Below, piece after piece: positions 41,874 through 50,796 of a stretch of 64,000 bases of DNA (its first letter is position 1; each line of letters begins with the position of its first letter). Source of the DNA: Sphingomonadales bacterium UBA7471 (GTDB lineage Bacteria > Pseudomonadota > Alphaproteobacteria > Sphingomonadales > Sphingomonadaceae). Below the pieces are notes generated by a model, which saw only the letters and a program-made list of their open reading frames with translations, ran no database searches and was not told the origin of the DNA. The stretch spans positions 130,559-194,558 of the forward strand of contig DLOZ01000018.1 in the NCBI GenBank assembly GCA_002479765.1. Direction: 5' to 3'. The position numbers and the translations under genes were made by a program.

Positions 41874-44216
41874 ATGCGCAATCCAAGTCCTATACCCTCG
41901 CTTCGGCGTGTCGCTTTGGTCGGCACATCAGTGCCCAGGCAGTGCGGTATCGCGACGTTCACCGACGACCTCTACCAAGCCCTAAGCCGTACTGATCACA
42001 GCCTCAACATGAGCGTGGTCGCGATCAACGATTGCACCGACGCCTATGTCTATCCAGGCTATGTCGCCTTTGAAGTTCAAGCGGATGATCCGGGAACCTA
42101 CGCCGTTGCCGCCGATTTTCTGGGCGTATCCGACACAGAGATCATTTGCCTCCAGCACGAATTCGGGATCTTTGGCGGACGCGCCGGCGAACATGTCCTG
42201 AGCCTGATCGAAGGACTGACCGCACCGCTTGTAACGACCTTGCACACCGTGCTCGAAAAGCCCGATCACGATCAACTCAAGGTCATGCGCGCACTTGTAG
42301 AAAACTCCGCACGGCTGGTGGTGATGGCGGAAAAGGGCCGCCAAATTCTGCAGGACACATACGGCGTACCCCCTGACAAGATTGCGGTCATTCCGCATGG
42401 TGTACCCGATCGCGCCTTTCTCGATCCGGCGCTTGCGAAACACGCACTCGATCTTGCGGATCGCACCTTGCTTATGACCTTTGGCCTGTTGGGGCCGGGC
42501 AAGGGGATCGAGACGGCCATTGAGGCTCTGCCCGCCCTGATCCGCAGCCACCCCAAAGTCCTTTACATGATCGTTGGAGCAACCCATCCAAACCTACTGC
42601 GCAGTGAGGGCGAACATTATCGGCAGGGTCTTGTATCGCTCGCCGAAAAACTCGGCGTCCGCGATCATGTCCGCTTTATTGATCGCTATTTCTCGCTCGA
42701 AGAGCTGCTGGACCATCTTGCCGCGTGCGATATTTATCTGTCGCCCTACCCAAACGAGGCGCAAATCGTGTCGGGCACGCTCGCCTATGCGCTGGCGTTG
42801 GGAAAGGCGGTGGTTTCGACACCGTTCTGGTATGCGCAGGAAATGCTTGCCAACGGTTGCGGGGTGATTGTGCCTTTCGCGAAGCCCGACGCCTTGTCCG
42901 CGGCAATTGGGCGACTGATTGACGACGACAAGATGCGCACCGGAATTCGCACGCGCGCTTACGAACAGGGCCGAGCGATGATCTGGCCACACGTTGCCCG
43001 CCAATATCTCGCATTGTTTGACGAGGTCAGGTCGGCCAGCCGGTCGAACGGAGCACAGATTATCTGCTTTCCGGTGCCGGAAGCCATTGCCCCGCCGGCG
43101 ATCTCGACCGCGCACCTCGCTTCGCTCACCGATGATGTCGGGTTGATCCAGCACGCAAAATTCGGCGTTGCTCACCGTCGGCACGGCTATTGCTTGGACG
43201 ACAATGCCCGGGGCCTGCTGGTGATGGCGCAGCTCGCGATGCATCGCAACCTGACACCTGACGAAGAAAGGCTCAGCGGCATTTATGCGGCCTTCGTCGA
43301 AGACGCTTTTTGCCCGACGACGGGGCGAGCGCGAAACTTCATGCGCTTTGACCGGACGTGGGTCGAAGAGGGTGGCGAAGACGACGCTCTCGGTCGAGCC
43401 CTCTGGGCGCTGGGCAACGTGGCAATAATGAATGACGAGCGCGGTCTTGGCAGCTGGGCTGCAACCCGACTGCTCGAAACGGCGCTGCTCCTGCCAAATT
43501 GCAAGGCCCCCCGTTCATGGGCTTATGGCCTGCTCGGCATCGCCGCCTTCCTGAAACGCTTCCCCGGTCATCGATCATTTGAAGCCATTCGCGACGACCT
43601 CGCCGGTCGGTTGCTTCAGCGGCACCGAGACGCTGCCGGCCCGCAATGGACATGGTTCGAGGACCGCTTGGGATATGACAATGCGCGGCTGTGCGAAGCG
43701 CTGATCATCTGCGGACAAGACACCCATGACGGCGTTATGCTTGAGGCGGGGCTCGATACGCTTCGCTGGTTGATGGAGCTTCAACGCGCGCCGGACGGCC
43801 ATTTCCGGCCGGTAGGAACCGAAAGCTTCGGCATTGACCGCAGTTTTCCCCGAGCCTTCGACCAGCAGCCCCTGGAGGCCTGGGCCGCAGTCAGTGCTTG
43901 TCTGGCAGCGGCCAAGGCTGCGCACGACCCGCAATGGCTACAGGAAGCCCGGCGAGCCTTCGCCTGGTTCTTCGGCGAGAATGACCTGGGCTTGCCGCTC
44001 GTCGATCCAGCGCGCGGTGCCTGCTTTGACGGGCTACACCCCGACCGGCGCAACGCCAACCAGGGTGCCGAGTCAACGCTCGCCTATCTTGCCGCGCTGA
44101 CAGCACTCACCCGGTTCGCAGCCGAAGCAGACCGGCAGGAACCCGATTGCGGCTTGCCGCACCATAGCGACGCCCGATCAAGCGGGAAGATCCTGCACCG
44201 GCTCGCGAAATCATGA
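41874..44216 (+). CDS. GT4 glycosyltransferase with C-terminal alpha-helical domain
   Basis: 780 residues. The first 400 are a GT4-type (GT-B) transferase: 'RRVALVGTSVPRQCGIATFTDDLYQAL', 'ICLQHEFGIFGGRAGEHVL', 'IPHGVPD', 'LLMTFGLLGPGKGIETAIEAL' and the E-x7-E-like donor-site region 'SPYPNEAQIVSGTLAYALALGKAVVSTPF'. The remaining 380 residues are an alpha-rich domain ('HRRHGYCLDDNARGLLVMAQLAM', 'WAYGLLGIAAFLKRFPGHRSF'), resembling an (alpha/alpha)n barrel of glycoside-processing enzymes. The fused second domain is unusual. It is followed 75 nt later by a GH130 enzyme, suggesting both act on one mannose-based glycan. Confidence 0.87.
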   Translation: MRNPSPIPSLRRVALVGTSVPRQCGIATFTDDLYQALSRTDHSLNMSVVAINDCTDAYVYPGYVAFEVQADDPGTYAVAADFLGVSDTEIICLQHEFGIFGGRAGEHVLSLIEGLTAPLVTTLHTVLEKPDHDQLKVMRALVENSARLVVMAEKGRQILQDTYGVPPDKIAVIPHGVPDRAFLDPALAKHALDLADRTLLMTFGLLGPGKGIETAIEALPALIRSHPKVLYMIVGATHPNLLRSEGEHYRQGLVSLAEKLGVRDHVRFIDRYFSLEELLDHLAACDIYLSPYPNEAQIVSGTLAYALALGKAVVSTPFWYAQEMLANGCGVIVPFAKPDALSAAIGRLIDDDKMRTGIRTRAYEQGRAMIWPHVARQYLALFDEVRSASRSNGAQIICFPVPEAIAPPAISTAHLASLTDDVGLIQHAKFGVAHRRHGYCLDDNARGLLVMAQLAMHRNLTPDEERLSGIYAAFVEDAFCPTTGRARNFMRFDRTWVEEGGEDDALGRALWALGNVAIMNDERGLGSWAATRLLETALLLPNCKAPRSWAYGLLGIAAFLKRFPGHRSFEAIRDDLAGRLLQRHRDAAGPQWTWFEDRLGYDNARLCEALIICGQDTHDGVMLEAGLDTLRWLMELQRAPDGHFRPVGTESFGIDRSFPRAFDQQPLEAWAAVSACLAAAKAAHDPQWLQEARRAFAWFFGENDLGLPLVDPARGACFDGLHPDRRNANQGAESTLAYLAALTALTRFAAEADRQEPDCGLPHHSDARSSGKILHRLAKS

Positions 44217-44291
44217 ATATCGCGAACGTCGACGATCAGCGGGAACCCTGACGCCGGGTGCAACCAGCAAGATCTGAAAGGAAGGATATTC

Positions 44292-45593
44292 ATGTCGAGC
44301 GCAGCGTTTGTCAGAAGACTGCCCATCTTGCTGCGGCCCAATCCGGCCAGAACCGTGATCAGGCCCTATACGCCTTCGAAGGATGGCTACAAATATGCAC
44401 GGGAAGATCGCCCGCGTTCGCAACGCATTGCGGACCGCGTTCTGGGCTTGGACGAGCAAACCCTGAAAGATGAACTCGACCGGGTGTTGCGGGACTTTTC
44501 CGGACGACACCGCAACGTATCCTCTTTGTTCCTGCGCCGCTTTCACGAGGTCGAAGGGATTGATATCTGCGAATGCCAAGTCAGCGACGAACAAGCGCTC
44601 CTCATTGGCGCCCATTTTTGCCACGAATATTCCTATGAAGCGGCCGCACTTTTCAATCCCAGCATTGTCGCTCACCCAGACCAGTCGGATGTTCCGGACG
44701 GCGCCATGCGCTTTGTTCTCTCGCTGCGCGGCGTCGGCGAGGGCCATATTTCGTCGATTACCTTCCGCACCGGTCTTTGCCTCGCCGATGGCAGCATCAC
44801 GATCAACCCGCCGAGTCCAAGGCCGGTTGTCCTCGCGACCGAGGATATTTTTGCCGAACGAGGGCCTGATGCCGGAATACGGGTCAAGTGCGATGGTAGC
44901 CATGATCTCTCCGAAATCGTCATCTTCCCGACAACGCCGAGCCAGCGCAGCGGCATCGAAGATCTGCGGCTAGTGCGGTTCATGGCGGATGACGGAACCG
45001 CAACGTATCACGGCACTTATACCGCGTTTAGCGGGCAAGCGATACGCCAGGAACTGCTGAGCACGCCAGACTTCCGGCACTTCGAACTAAGACCGCTCCA
45101 GGGCGACGCAACGGCGAGCAAGGGAATGGCGCTCTTTCCTCGGCCCATCGATGGAAAATTCTCGATGCTGGGGCGCGAGGACAATGAAAATATCTGGTTC
45201 CTGACTTCGACCGACATGCATGACTGGAGCGGTGGCGCCAAAGCGGTCGATCCGCGCTGGCCTTGGGAATTTGTGCAGATCGGAAATTGCGGATCTCCGA
45301 TCGAGATTGAAGAGGGCTGGCTAGTTATCACGCATGGCGTCGGCGCGGTGCGCAATTATTGCATCGGCGCGTGCCTGCTTGATCGCAACAATCCCGCGAA
45401 ACTCCTGGCGCGCACGACACAGCCGCTGCTGCGATCCGACATGGACGAACGCGAGGGCTATGTGCCCAATGTCGCCTATAGCTGCGGATCGATGCTGCAC
45501 GGACGACGCCTCGTCTTGCCCTATGCGCTGGCTGACAGTTTCACGACCTTCGTCACGATCGAGCTAGACCAGCTCCTTGCAGCGATGGATTGA
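44292..45593 (+). CDS. GH130-family mannoside phosphorylase/glycosidase
   Basis: 433 residues with the five-bladed propeller pattern of GH130: 'EAAALFNPSIVAHPDQSDV', 'SGIEDLRLVRFMADDGTATYHGTYTAF', 'KGMALFPRPIDGKFSMLGREDNENIW', 'GNCGSPIEIEEGWLVITHGVG' and 'LPYALADSFTTF'. The catalytic Asp is likely in 'GIEDLRL', the segment conserved in the family. GH130 enzymes phosphorolyse beta-mannosides, giving mannose-1-phosphate, or hydrolyse beta-1,2-mannosides. Its N-terminal 90 residues are extra and helical. Positioned with GT4, so the pair may make and recycle the same polymer. Confidence 0.85.
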   Translation: MSSAAFVRRLPILLRPNPARTVIRPYTPSKDGYKYAREDRPRSQRIADRVLGLDEQTLKDELDRVLRDFSGRHRNVSSLFLRRFHEVEGIDICECQVSDEQALLIGAHFCHEYSYEAAALFNPSIVAHPDQSDVPDGAMRFVLSLRGVGEGHISSITFRTGLCLADGSITINPPSPRPVVLATEDIFAERGPDAGIRVKCDGSHDLSEIVIFPTTPSQRSGIEDLRLVRFMADDGTATYHGTYTAFSGQAIRQELLSTPDFRHFELRPLQGDATASKGMALFPRPIDGKFSMLGREDNENIWFLTSTDMHDWSGGAKAVDPRWPWEFVQIGNCGSPIEIEEGWLVITHGVGAVRNYCIGACLLDRNNPAKLLARTTQPLLRSDMDEREGYVPNVAYSCGSMLHGRRLVLPYALADSFTTFVTIELDQLLAAMD

Positions 45594-45897
45594 AGGCTAC
45601 AGTTACCGCCTTTCCTTCTTTTCTCACCTTGTTATTTTTTGTGGCTTGCTTCCGCCAGATTGCAAGGGATCGGCGCTTGGCGTGCGTATCTATCCATGAG
45701 ACCAGAACACCGGGAAGGCCGACGCTATAAATGGCAGTTTTCGCTCAGCTTCTGACGGGGATGTCAGCTTGCAAAACGAGCCGTGTTTTGCAGCGTGCCG
45801 CCAATGGCGTGGGTCTCGTTAAGGCGTCTCGTCGCGCTGGCCCCTCTCAGCTGGAACGCGGTGGCACAAAAAAAATGGCTCGCTCTCGGGTTTGCCG
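45594..45897. other. Spacer before the FixL-like gene
   Basis: About 300 bases. A pyrimidine-rich run follows the GH130 stop (CCTTTCCTTCTTTTCTCACC), then sequence without a clear gene or terminator. No FNR/FixK box (TTGAT-N4-ATCAA) is visible here. The kinase start has no good Shine-Dalgarno. Confidence 0.45.
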
Positions 45898-47436
45898 ATG
45901 ATGGCACGGCGCGAAACTATCCGGTCTCCGGTTCAGCCCTTTGCGCACGCGCTTGGTCCGCTCATGCTGCACGGCATTACCGGCTATGTTGTCTATTGCC
46001 TGAACCCTTCTGGTATCATCCTCGACATCAATCGCGATGCGGCGGTCATACTGCACCGACCCATTGAAGATTTGCGCGGTCTATCGCATGAAATCTTCTA
46101 CCCTCCCGACGAACTGGAGACCGGTCAGCCTGACACCGATCTTGCCATCGCGCAGGCCAACGGCATGCTTGAACGCGACGCTTGGCGTGTGAGAACCGAT
46201 GGCACCGAATATCTTGCAAGGCTGACGATCAACCCCCTTCTCGACACCGCAGGAACGGTTGAGGGTTTTGGCTGCATCGCGCGCGATATTACTGAAGAGG
46301 TTTCGATGCGCAGGTCGTTCGAAGCCCGCGAACAGCATTTACAATCAATTTTAGCGACTGTGCCCGATGCCATGGTCGTCATCGACGAGACAGGCCGTAT
46401 CACGTCGTTCAGCGCTGCCGCCGAACGGCTTTTCGGCTATCGCGAGCGCGACCTTCTGGGCGAGAATATAGCCTGCCTCATGCCCGAGCCCGACCGGTCG
46501 AGACACGACCAATATATCGCCCATTATCTGCAAACAGGCGAAAAGCGGATTATCGGTATCGGGCGCATCGTTGTCGGGCTGCGTAAGGACGGCACGACTT
46601 TCCCGATGGAGCTTTCGGTGGGTGAGGCTGGCGAGCAGGGCAGCCGGGTCTTCACCGGCTTTGTCCGCGACCTGACCGCAAAGGAACGTGATGACCTGCA
46701 GCTAAAGACACTTCAGGCCGAGCTCGTTCACGTATCGCGGGTAAGTGCAATGGGTACCATGGCGTCGACCATAGCCCATGAACTCAACCAGCCTCTCACC
46801 GCCGTTGCAAACTATCTTGAAACCGCATGCGATGTGCTCGACGGTAAAAGCCAAATCTCCGCGACGCTGCTCCGCAATGCGCTGGGCGAAGCGGCCGACG
46901 AAACGCTTCGTGCAGGATACATCGTTCGTCGCCTGCGTGACTTCGTGGCCCGAGGCGAAGTTGAAAAGACCATCGAAACCCTGCCGGACCTGATCGATGA
47001 GGCGAGCAAGCTTGCCCTGATTGGGGCGCGTAAACGCGGCGTTCGCAGTTTCTACATTTTCGATCCTGAAGCCACACCGGTGCTGGTCGATCGCGTCCAA
47101 ATCCAGCAGGTGCTCGTGAACCTGATGCGCAATGCTGTGGAGGCGATGGCAGATGCCGGGGTCCGCGAGCTTCGCATCGCGACGAGACTGCTCGCCGACG
47201 GCTATGTCGAGGTTTCGGTCCAGGACAGCGGCCCCGGGATCTCGGCTGACATCCTGCCGCGCCTGTTTCAGGCGTTCGTGAGCAGCAAAACCGAGGGCAT
47301 GGGTCTGGGCCTTTCGATCTGTCGCACTATCATCGAGGCCCATGGTGGCCGCATCTGGGCGGAACAGCCTTCAGCCGGTGGCACGACTGTCCGATTCACC
47401 TTGATCCATGCGCGGACGGAAAGCGGCGATGAGTAG
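45898..47436 (+). CDS. fixL: FixL-like oxygen-sensing PAS histidine kinase
   Basis: About 512 residues: two PAS domains (about 25-140 and 150-275), HisKA and HATPase. The second PAS carries the FixL haem site: '[16 protein letters not shown]' with proximal His203 (codon 46504-46506) and '[20 protein letters not shown]' with distal Arg223 (46564-46566), 20 residues apart as in FixL (His200 and Arg220 in Bradyrhizobium). The phospho-His is in '[18 protein letters not shown]' (His294). It lacks membrane helices, so it is cytoplasmic. Its stop overlaps the fixJ-like start by 8 nt. Target genes are not visible. Confidence 0.88.
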   Translation: MMARRETIRSPVQPFAHALGPLMLHGITGYVVYCLNPSGIILDINRDAAVILHRPIEDLRGLSHEIFYPPDELETGQPDTDLAIAQANGMLERDAWRVRTDGTEYLARLTINPLLDTAGTVEGFGCIARDITEEVSMRRSFEAREQHLQSILATVPDAMVVIDETGRITSFSAAAERLFGYRERDLLGENIACLMPEPDRSRHDQYIAHYLQTGEKRIIGIGRIVVGLRKDGTTFPMELSVGEAGEQGSRVFTGFVRDLTAKERDDLQLKTLQAELVHVSRVSAMGTMASTIAHELNQPLTAVANYLETACDVLDGKSQISATLLRNALGEAADETLRAGYIVRRLRDFVARGEVEKTIETLPDLIDEASKLALIGARKRGVRSFYIFDPEATPVLVDRVQIQQVLVNLMRNAVEAMADAGVRELRIATRLLADGYVEVSVQDSGPGISADILPRLFQAFVSSKTEGMGLGLSICRTIIEAHGGRIWAEQPSAGGTTVRFTLIHARTESGDE

Positions 47437-48055
47437 CACCAAAATCATTCATCTCGTCGATGACGAGGAGGCAATCCGGAAATCTGTCGGCTTCATGCTC
47501 CGCAGTTCGGGCTATATCGTCCATAGCTATGCGTCTGGAACCGAATTCCTTAAGGCTGCATCCGCCGCCGGAATAGGGTGTGTGCTGCTCGATGTTCGCA
47601 TGCCCAAACTGGACGGCCTTCAGGTCCAGGCAGCGATGCGTGAGCGCGGGATCACGATGCCAGTCGTCGTCCTGACCGGTCATGGCGATGTTTCAGTGGC
47701 GGTGCAGGCGATGAAGGCTGGTGCTATCGACTTTCTCGAAAAGCCGTTCGAAAAGGCGGTGGTGCTCGACGCGATCGAGCGCGGTTTCGCAAGGCTGCAG
47801 AATGCCGGAGCACGCGACGTCGAGGAAGCGGAAGCAGAAGTTCGTTTGGCGCTCCTGACGCCTCGAGAGCGCGAGGTGCTCGACGGGCTTGCAAAAGGCT
47901 ATCCCAACAAGACCATCGCGTACGATCTTGGCATCTCCTCGCGCACGGTCGAAGTGCACCGCGCAAGTTTGATGAGCAAGCTGGCGGCGCATAGCCTTTC
48001 CGATGTGTTGCGGATCGCGTTTGCCGCCGGAGTGGGACGCCAAGGGGCTCGGTAG
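47429..48055 (+). CDS. fixJ: FixJ-like response regulator
   Basis: 208 residues. Receiver domain: '[18 protein letters not shown]', phospho-acceptor Asp55 in '[13 protein letters not shown]' and Lys105 in '[13 protein letters not shown]'. C-terminal LuxR-type HTH: '[37 protein letters not shown]', typical of FixJ/NarL. Translationally coupled to the kinase. As a FixJ homologue it should activate genes under low oxygen. Confidence 0.92.
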   Translation: MSSTKIIHLVDDEEAIRKSVGFMLRSSGYIVHSYASGTEFLKAASAAGIGCVLLDVRMPKLDGLQVQAAMRERGITMPVVVLTGHGDVSVAVQAMKAGAIDFLEKPFEKAVVLDAIERGFARLQNAGARDVEEAEAEVRLALLTPREREVLDGLAKGYPNKTIAYDLGISSRTVEVHRASLMSKLAAHSLSDVLRIAFAAGVGRQGAR

Positions 48056-48134
48056 GAGGTTTACTTACAGACTGAAGAGCAAATTTTTGGGACTTTCGGC
48101 TCGAACAATCACCTTCATTCGAGCACCCGATATC

Positions 48135-48533
48135 ATGTCCGTACCGATCAGGAAACCGCCCGTAGCCCCATTTACAATCCTCGTGTCGGATGATGACCAT
48201 CGGGTTCGTCGTTCGATCCAGCTGATGCTGTGTTCGTGCGGATATGCGGTACGAAGCTACACCAGCGGCAGCGCGCTCCTTGCGGACCCGCAAGCCATGT
48301 GCGGCAATTGTCTTGTTGTCGATTACCATATGGTGGATGTTGACGGGTTCACCATATTGCAGACATTGCGGGCCAAAGGCTGGTGCGGGAAAGCCATCAT
48401 GGTATCGGCATATTGCGACCAGTCGCTCGACGCGTGCGCACGCAAGACGGGCTTTGACGAGGTGATTGCAAAGCCGTTCGTCGCACGCGCTATCATCGAC
48501 GCAATTGCACGCTATGCTCCGCCAAAGAAATGA
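48135..48533 (+). CDS. Single-domain response regulator
   Basis: 132 residues, receiver domain only: 'FTILVSDDDHRVRRSIQLML', Asp63 in 'CLVVDYHMVDVDGF', Ser in 'IMVSAYCD' and Lys113 in 'DEVIAKPFVARAI'. There is no DNA-binding output domain, so it may act as a phosphate sink or partner of the FixLJ pair (like FixT or CheY-type receivers). ATG 48135 follows FixJ by 79 nt on the same strand. Confidence 0.82.
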   Translation: MSVPIRKPPVAPFTILVSDDDHRVRRSIQLMLCSCGYAVRSYTSGSALLADPQAMCGNCLVVDYHMVDVDGFTILQTLRAKGWCGKAIMVSAYCDQSLDACARKTGFDEVIAKPFVARAIIDAIARYAPPKK

Positions 48534-48738
48534 AATTGGCACCTTTCCGCATGACGCGGCGGTAGTCTGCCTTGTAACATCATCGTCGAACCGACCGCCC
48601 GGCAAAGGTATTCCACAGCGGCTCGCGTTTCCGTATCGACCAGCGCAGCTTGGCGCCGCAGCTGGATGCTAATTCTCTTCTTTACGATCAATGAGAAGGA
48701 GGCTGGTCACGACGCAACCACGGAGGGATTTTGCACGC

Positions 48739-48770
48739 GCCCATAGCACGATGCTCCCCTTGCTATGGGC
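48739..48770. repeat. 10-bp inverted repeat, possible terminator or operator
   Basis: GCCCATAGCA (48739-48748) pairs perfectly with TGCTATGGGC (48761-48770) around a 12-nt loop. It lies 50 nt downstream of the minus-strand Met/His-rich pseudogene and 200 nt downstream of the receiver gene, so it could end transcription of either. No T-tract follows. Confidence 0.45.
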
Positions 48771-48820
48771 AGAACGGGTCACTCTCCGCCGACGGCTCGG
48801 GAGATCCGGCAGCTCAATGA

Positions 48821-49155
48821 CTACATGTCTTCGTGCTCCGACATTGGCATGTCGGCAGGTTTGGTTGCAGGCTTGGTCTTGCCCATCCCCTTCATCTTGT
48901 CGGCCTTGTCGGAACATTTCATTCCTCGCATTCCGGCTTTTCCCTTCATGCCCGAATGATCTTTCATCATCTGGTCGTGCATCTGTTTGCCCCGCTTTTC
49001 ATGCAGTGATCGTGCGGTTTGGCCGGCTTCGCCTTCGTGGCGGTAGCCGCTGGCTTTTTTGGTGGAGCCATGGTGCTGTCGTCGGCATAGGCCGGTGCTG
49101 TGGCGAGCGCGCCCAGACTCAGGGCCGCAAGGAAAGAGGTAAAGCTGCGCATCAT
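48821..49155 (-). pseudogene. Frameshifted Met/Lys/His-rich secreted protein gene
   Basis: From ATG 49155 (GGAGAAT directly upstream) a signal peptide ('MMRSFTSFLAALSLGALA', cleaved near 'APAYA-DD') leads into 'PKKPAATATKAKPAKPHDHC', then the frame stops after 'NRCTTR'. A different frame continues the same composition to 48821: 'KQMHDQMMKDHSGMKGKAGM', 'KCSDKADKMKGMG' and 'SEHEDM'. A single-base shift near 49005-49015 would join the two into a protein of about 110 residues rich in Met, His and Lys, as in copper-binding proteins. It is either a real pseudogene, a sequencing error, or programmed frameshifting; I favour the first two. Confidence 0.6.
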
Positions 49156-49203
49156 ATTCTCCAGATTTGGTTGTGATGTCCAACCCGCATGGCAAACGCC
49201 CAA

Positions 49204-49243
49204 CGGATCAGTGAGTGTGCGCAAAATGCTCTCAACTGATCCG
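49204..49243. repeat. 9-bp inverted repeat CGGATCAGT/ACTGATCCG
   Basis: Arms 49204-49212 and 49235-49243 are perfect reverse complements with a 22-nt gap. They lie 50-90 nt upstream of the frameshifted Met/His-rich gene on the minus strand and would fit a dimeric regulator site in its promoter. Function unproven. Confidence 0.4.
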
Positions 49244-49366
49244 CGTTCCTATACGTGGTGTCCACAACTGCGGGGATTGCGTAACCTGATCGGCAATTGT
49301 CGTGCGCGTTGGCCCGAAACCCAGGAGGGATCAGAACGCATGCTGGCCTTGCCTGAAAACAACCCC

Positions 49367-49398
49367 TTGACCTTGGACCATGCTCCATAGGCTAGACA
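49367..49398 (+). promoter_or_regulatory. MerR-type promoter, copy 2
   Basis: TTGACC (49367-49372), 19-20-bp spacer and -10 CTAGAC/TAGACA (49392-49398). The dyad TGGACCATGCTCCA (49374-49387; one mismatch pair) is centred 8 bp after the -35 box, the MerR geometry. It shares GGACCATG-S-TCCA-Y-AGGC with the site at 41746. It reads toward the secreted protein at 49763, and a MerR-family regulator is encoded next at 50251. Confidence 0.65.
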
Positions 49399-49762
49399 TC
49401 TTCATCCGAGTCGCCGACGCCTTCGAACGCGCCGCCAAGATGGAGCAAAAAATGCCTGAATTCTGGGGAAAAGTGGCGAAAGCACAGCTGCCCGAACCAT
49501 GTGGTTCAAACACACAAGTCCGGGCGTCCCTGTGCACTCTACGTATTGTTTAGGCTAGGCAGGATGAGGCAAATTGACCGGGTTGAAGTGATCGATTTCC
49601 CTGCCAGGCATCAGCGCCGAATGGCTTGAAGCGATGGCCTTGGGATCATTCCTTCAACTGAAATGCAGAAGCTCAGACTTTGTTCGGAACTTCGCAGGAG
49701 GAACAACAACCATGCTGTATGGCAATCAGCCAGCAGACCAAGTCGAAGGGAAACAAATCGTC

Positions 49763-50113
49763 ATGAAAAACTTATTTGCACCTCTGTTGATCGGAGCCGC
49801 CCTTTTCGCGGCAACACCTGTTCTCGCGCAAGGGCTTGACCACACATGGATCATGCGCGGTCATGTCGTTGCGGTCGAACCGAACGACCTAGTTATCTGC
49901 ATCGGCAAGAGCGACGGCGCGCAGCCCGGACAGGTTCTGGAGGTATATAGAGCTGAGTATCAGCACAATCACAAATCGAATGCGCCAACCTACAAGCGCG
50001 TTAAGGTCGGTTCGGTCAAGATTAGCGAAGTTGTCGATGATCATTTTGCGCGCGCGCAAGTGACCGAAGGCAAGATTGTTAAGCACGACATCGTCGAGCT
50101 CCGAAAGAACTGA
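49763..50113 (+). CDS. Small secreted protein of unknown function
   Basis: 116 residues from ATG 49763: signal peptide 'MKNLFAPLLIGAALFAATPVLA', then a beta-rich domain 'VVAVEPNDLVICIGKSDGAQPGQVLEVYR', 'KVGSVKISEVVDDHFARAQVTEGKIVKHDIVELRKN'-like tail. An earlier in-frame ATG at 49712 has a better AGGAGG site (10 nt) but would give a 17-residue extension before the signal peptide. The mature part looks like an OB-like barrel ('G-x-V-K-I-x-E-V-x-D-D-H-x-A-R-A-x-V'). No family assigned. It lies downstream of the MerR-type promoter and upstream of merR. Confidence 0.65.
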   Translation: MKNLFAPLLIGAALFAATPVLAQGLDHTWIMRGHVVAVEPNDLVICIGKSDGAQPGQVLEVYRAEYQHNHKSNAPTYKRVKVGSVKISEVVDDHFARAQVTEGKIVKHDIVELRKN

Positions 50114-50123
50114 CCCAAGGGCG

Positions 50124-50145
50124 GGGCAGCCTAAGGGGGCTGCCC
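50124..50145 (+). terminator. GC-rich stem-loop after the secreted-protein gene
   Basis: GGGCAGCC (50124-50131) pairs with GGCTGCCC (50138-50145) around a 6-nt loop, 11 nt after the stop codon. The position suits a terminator, although no T-run follows. Confidence 0.5.
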
Positions 50146-50250
50146 AGCTACCAGCTTCGCGACAACAATCAAATTCTTTGCCCCCGCTGAAATGATGATG
50201 TCGCGGGTTGAGAGAGGCGATGTGCGCCCGCGAAAGAGAGGAGGCTGATG

Positions 50251-50703
50251 ATGCGAGGCTATACGATTGGTGCCCTGGCAGCCGCGTGCTCGGTCGGACG
50301 CGATACCATTCGCTATTATGAGCGCTCGGGCCTGATGCCTCGCCCTGACCGGACGACGAGCGGCTACCGCATATACAGCGGCAGCGACGTTGAACGTGTC
50401 AACTTTATCAAGACAGCGCAGTCGCTCGGCTTCACGCTCCAGGAGATCGGATTGCTCCTATCGATCCGCAGCTCGGCCTCGGCTTCGGCGGCAGACGTTG
50501 TAAAGCTTACCGAAGAAAAGATCCAAAGCCTGACAAGCAAGCTAAGGCAGCTGCGCGGAATCAAACAGGCCCTCGAACAGCTTGTTGCTGATTGTCCGAT
50601 CGACGTCCCGGTGAGCGACTGCCCGATCATCTTGTATATGTCCCACCCACCGCATCGGCACCGGCACAAGAGCCATGGGGCACCCATGGCAACCGGGCCC
50701 TGA
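50251..50703 (+). CDS. MerR-family metal regulator, CueR-like, with His-rich tail
   Basis: 150 residues. HTH 'YTIGALAAACSVGRDTIRYYERSGLM', long helix, then a metal-loop-like C-terminus 'LVADCPIDVPVSDCPIILYM' (C-x8-C, similar to CueR C-x7-C) and a His-rich tail 'HPPHRHRHKSH'. The residue next to 'AADVV' is not Cys, as in CueR, which senses monovalent copper-group ions, rather than ZntR or MerR. ATG 50251 gives better spacing from AGGAGG than ATG 50248. It is first in line before the electron-transfer operon and may control it and the promoters at 49367 and 41738. Confidence 0.83.
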   Translation: MRGYTIGALAAACSVGRDTIRYYERSGLMPRPDRTTSGYRIYSGSDVERVNFIKTAQSLGFTLQEIGLLLSIRSSASASAADVVKLTEEKIQSLTSKLRQLRGIKQALEQLVADCPIDVPVSDCPIILYMSHPPHRHRHKSHGAPMATGP

Positions 50704-50710
50704 CAGACTT

Positions 50711-50764
50711 CGGCAGGCGGGCAGCACCCCCCGGACCTTCCCCCCCAACGGTCGCCGCCTGCCG
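50711..50764 (+). repeat. 10-bp inverted repeat between merR and lipoprotein gene
   Basis: CGGCAGGCGG (50711-50720) pairs perfectly with CCGCCTGCCG (50755-50764) around a 34-nt C-rich loop. It starts 8 nt after the merR stop and ends 33 nt before the lipoprotein start, so it may be a terminator, attenuator or mRNA-stabilising element. Confidence 0.4.
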
Positions 50765-50796
50765 GAGACAATTCGCCAAAAATGAAAGGAAAGATC

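Larger units (their letters stand above)
49156..49762. other. Spacer with inverted repeat and MerR-type promoter
   Basis: About 600 bases between the minus-strand pseudogene and the plus-strand secreted protein. It holds the 9-bp inverted repeat at 49204-49243 and the promoter at 49367-49398, whose transcript would run to the gene at 49763. Short frames within it (such as 49380-49553) are discussed under rejected items. No RNA gene is recognised. Confidence 0.5.

Noticed and set aside
45594..45897. Possible FixK/FNR box upstream of the FixL-like gene
   Set aside because: No TTGAT-N4-ATCAA or close variant could be found.
48967..49224. Intact short gene reading for the Met/His-rich protein
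   Set aside because: The frame that begins with the signal peptide stops early and loses the metal-rich tail found in the next frame, so it is recorded as a frameshifted gene.
49380..49553. 57-codon plus-strand frame ('LDIFIRVADAFERAAKMEQK')
   Set aside because: Its ATG lies inside the MerR-type dyad, upstream of the predicted transcript start, and has no Shine-Dalgarno. It is probably chance.
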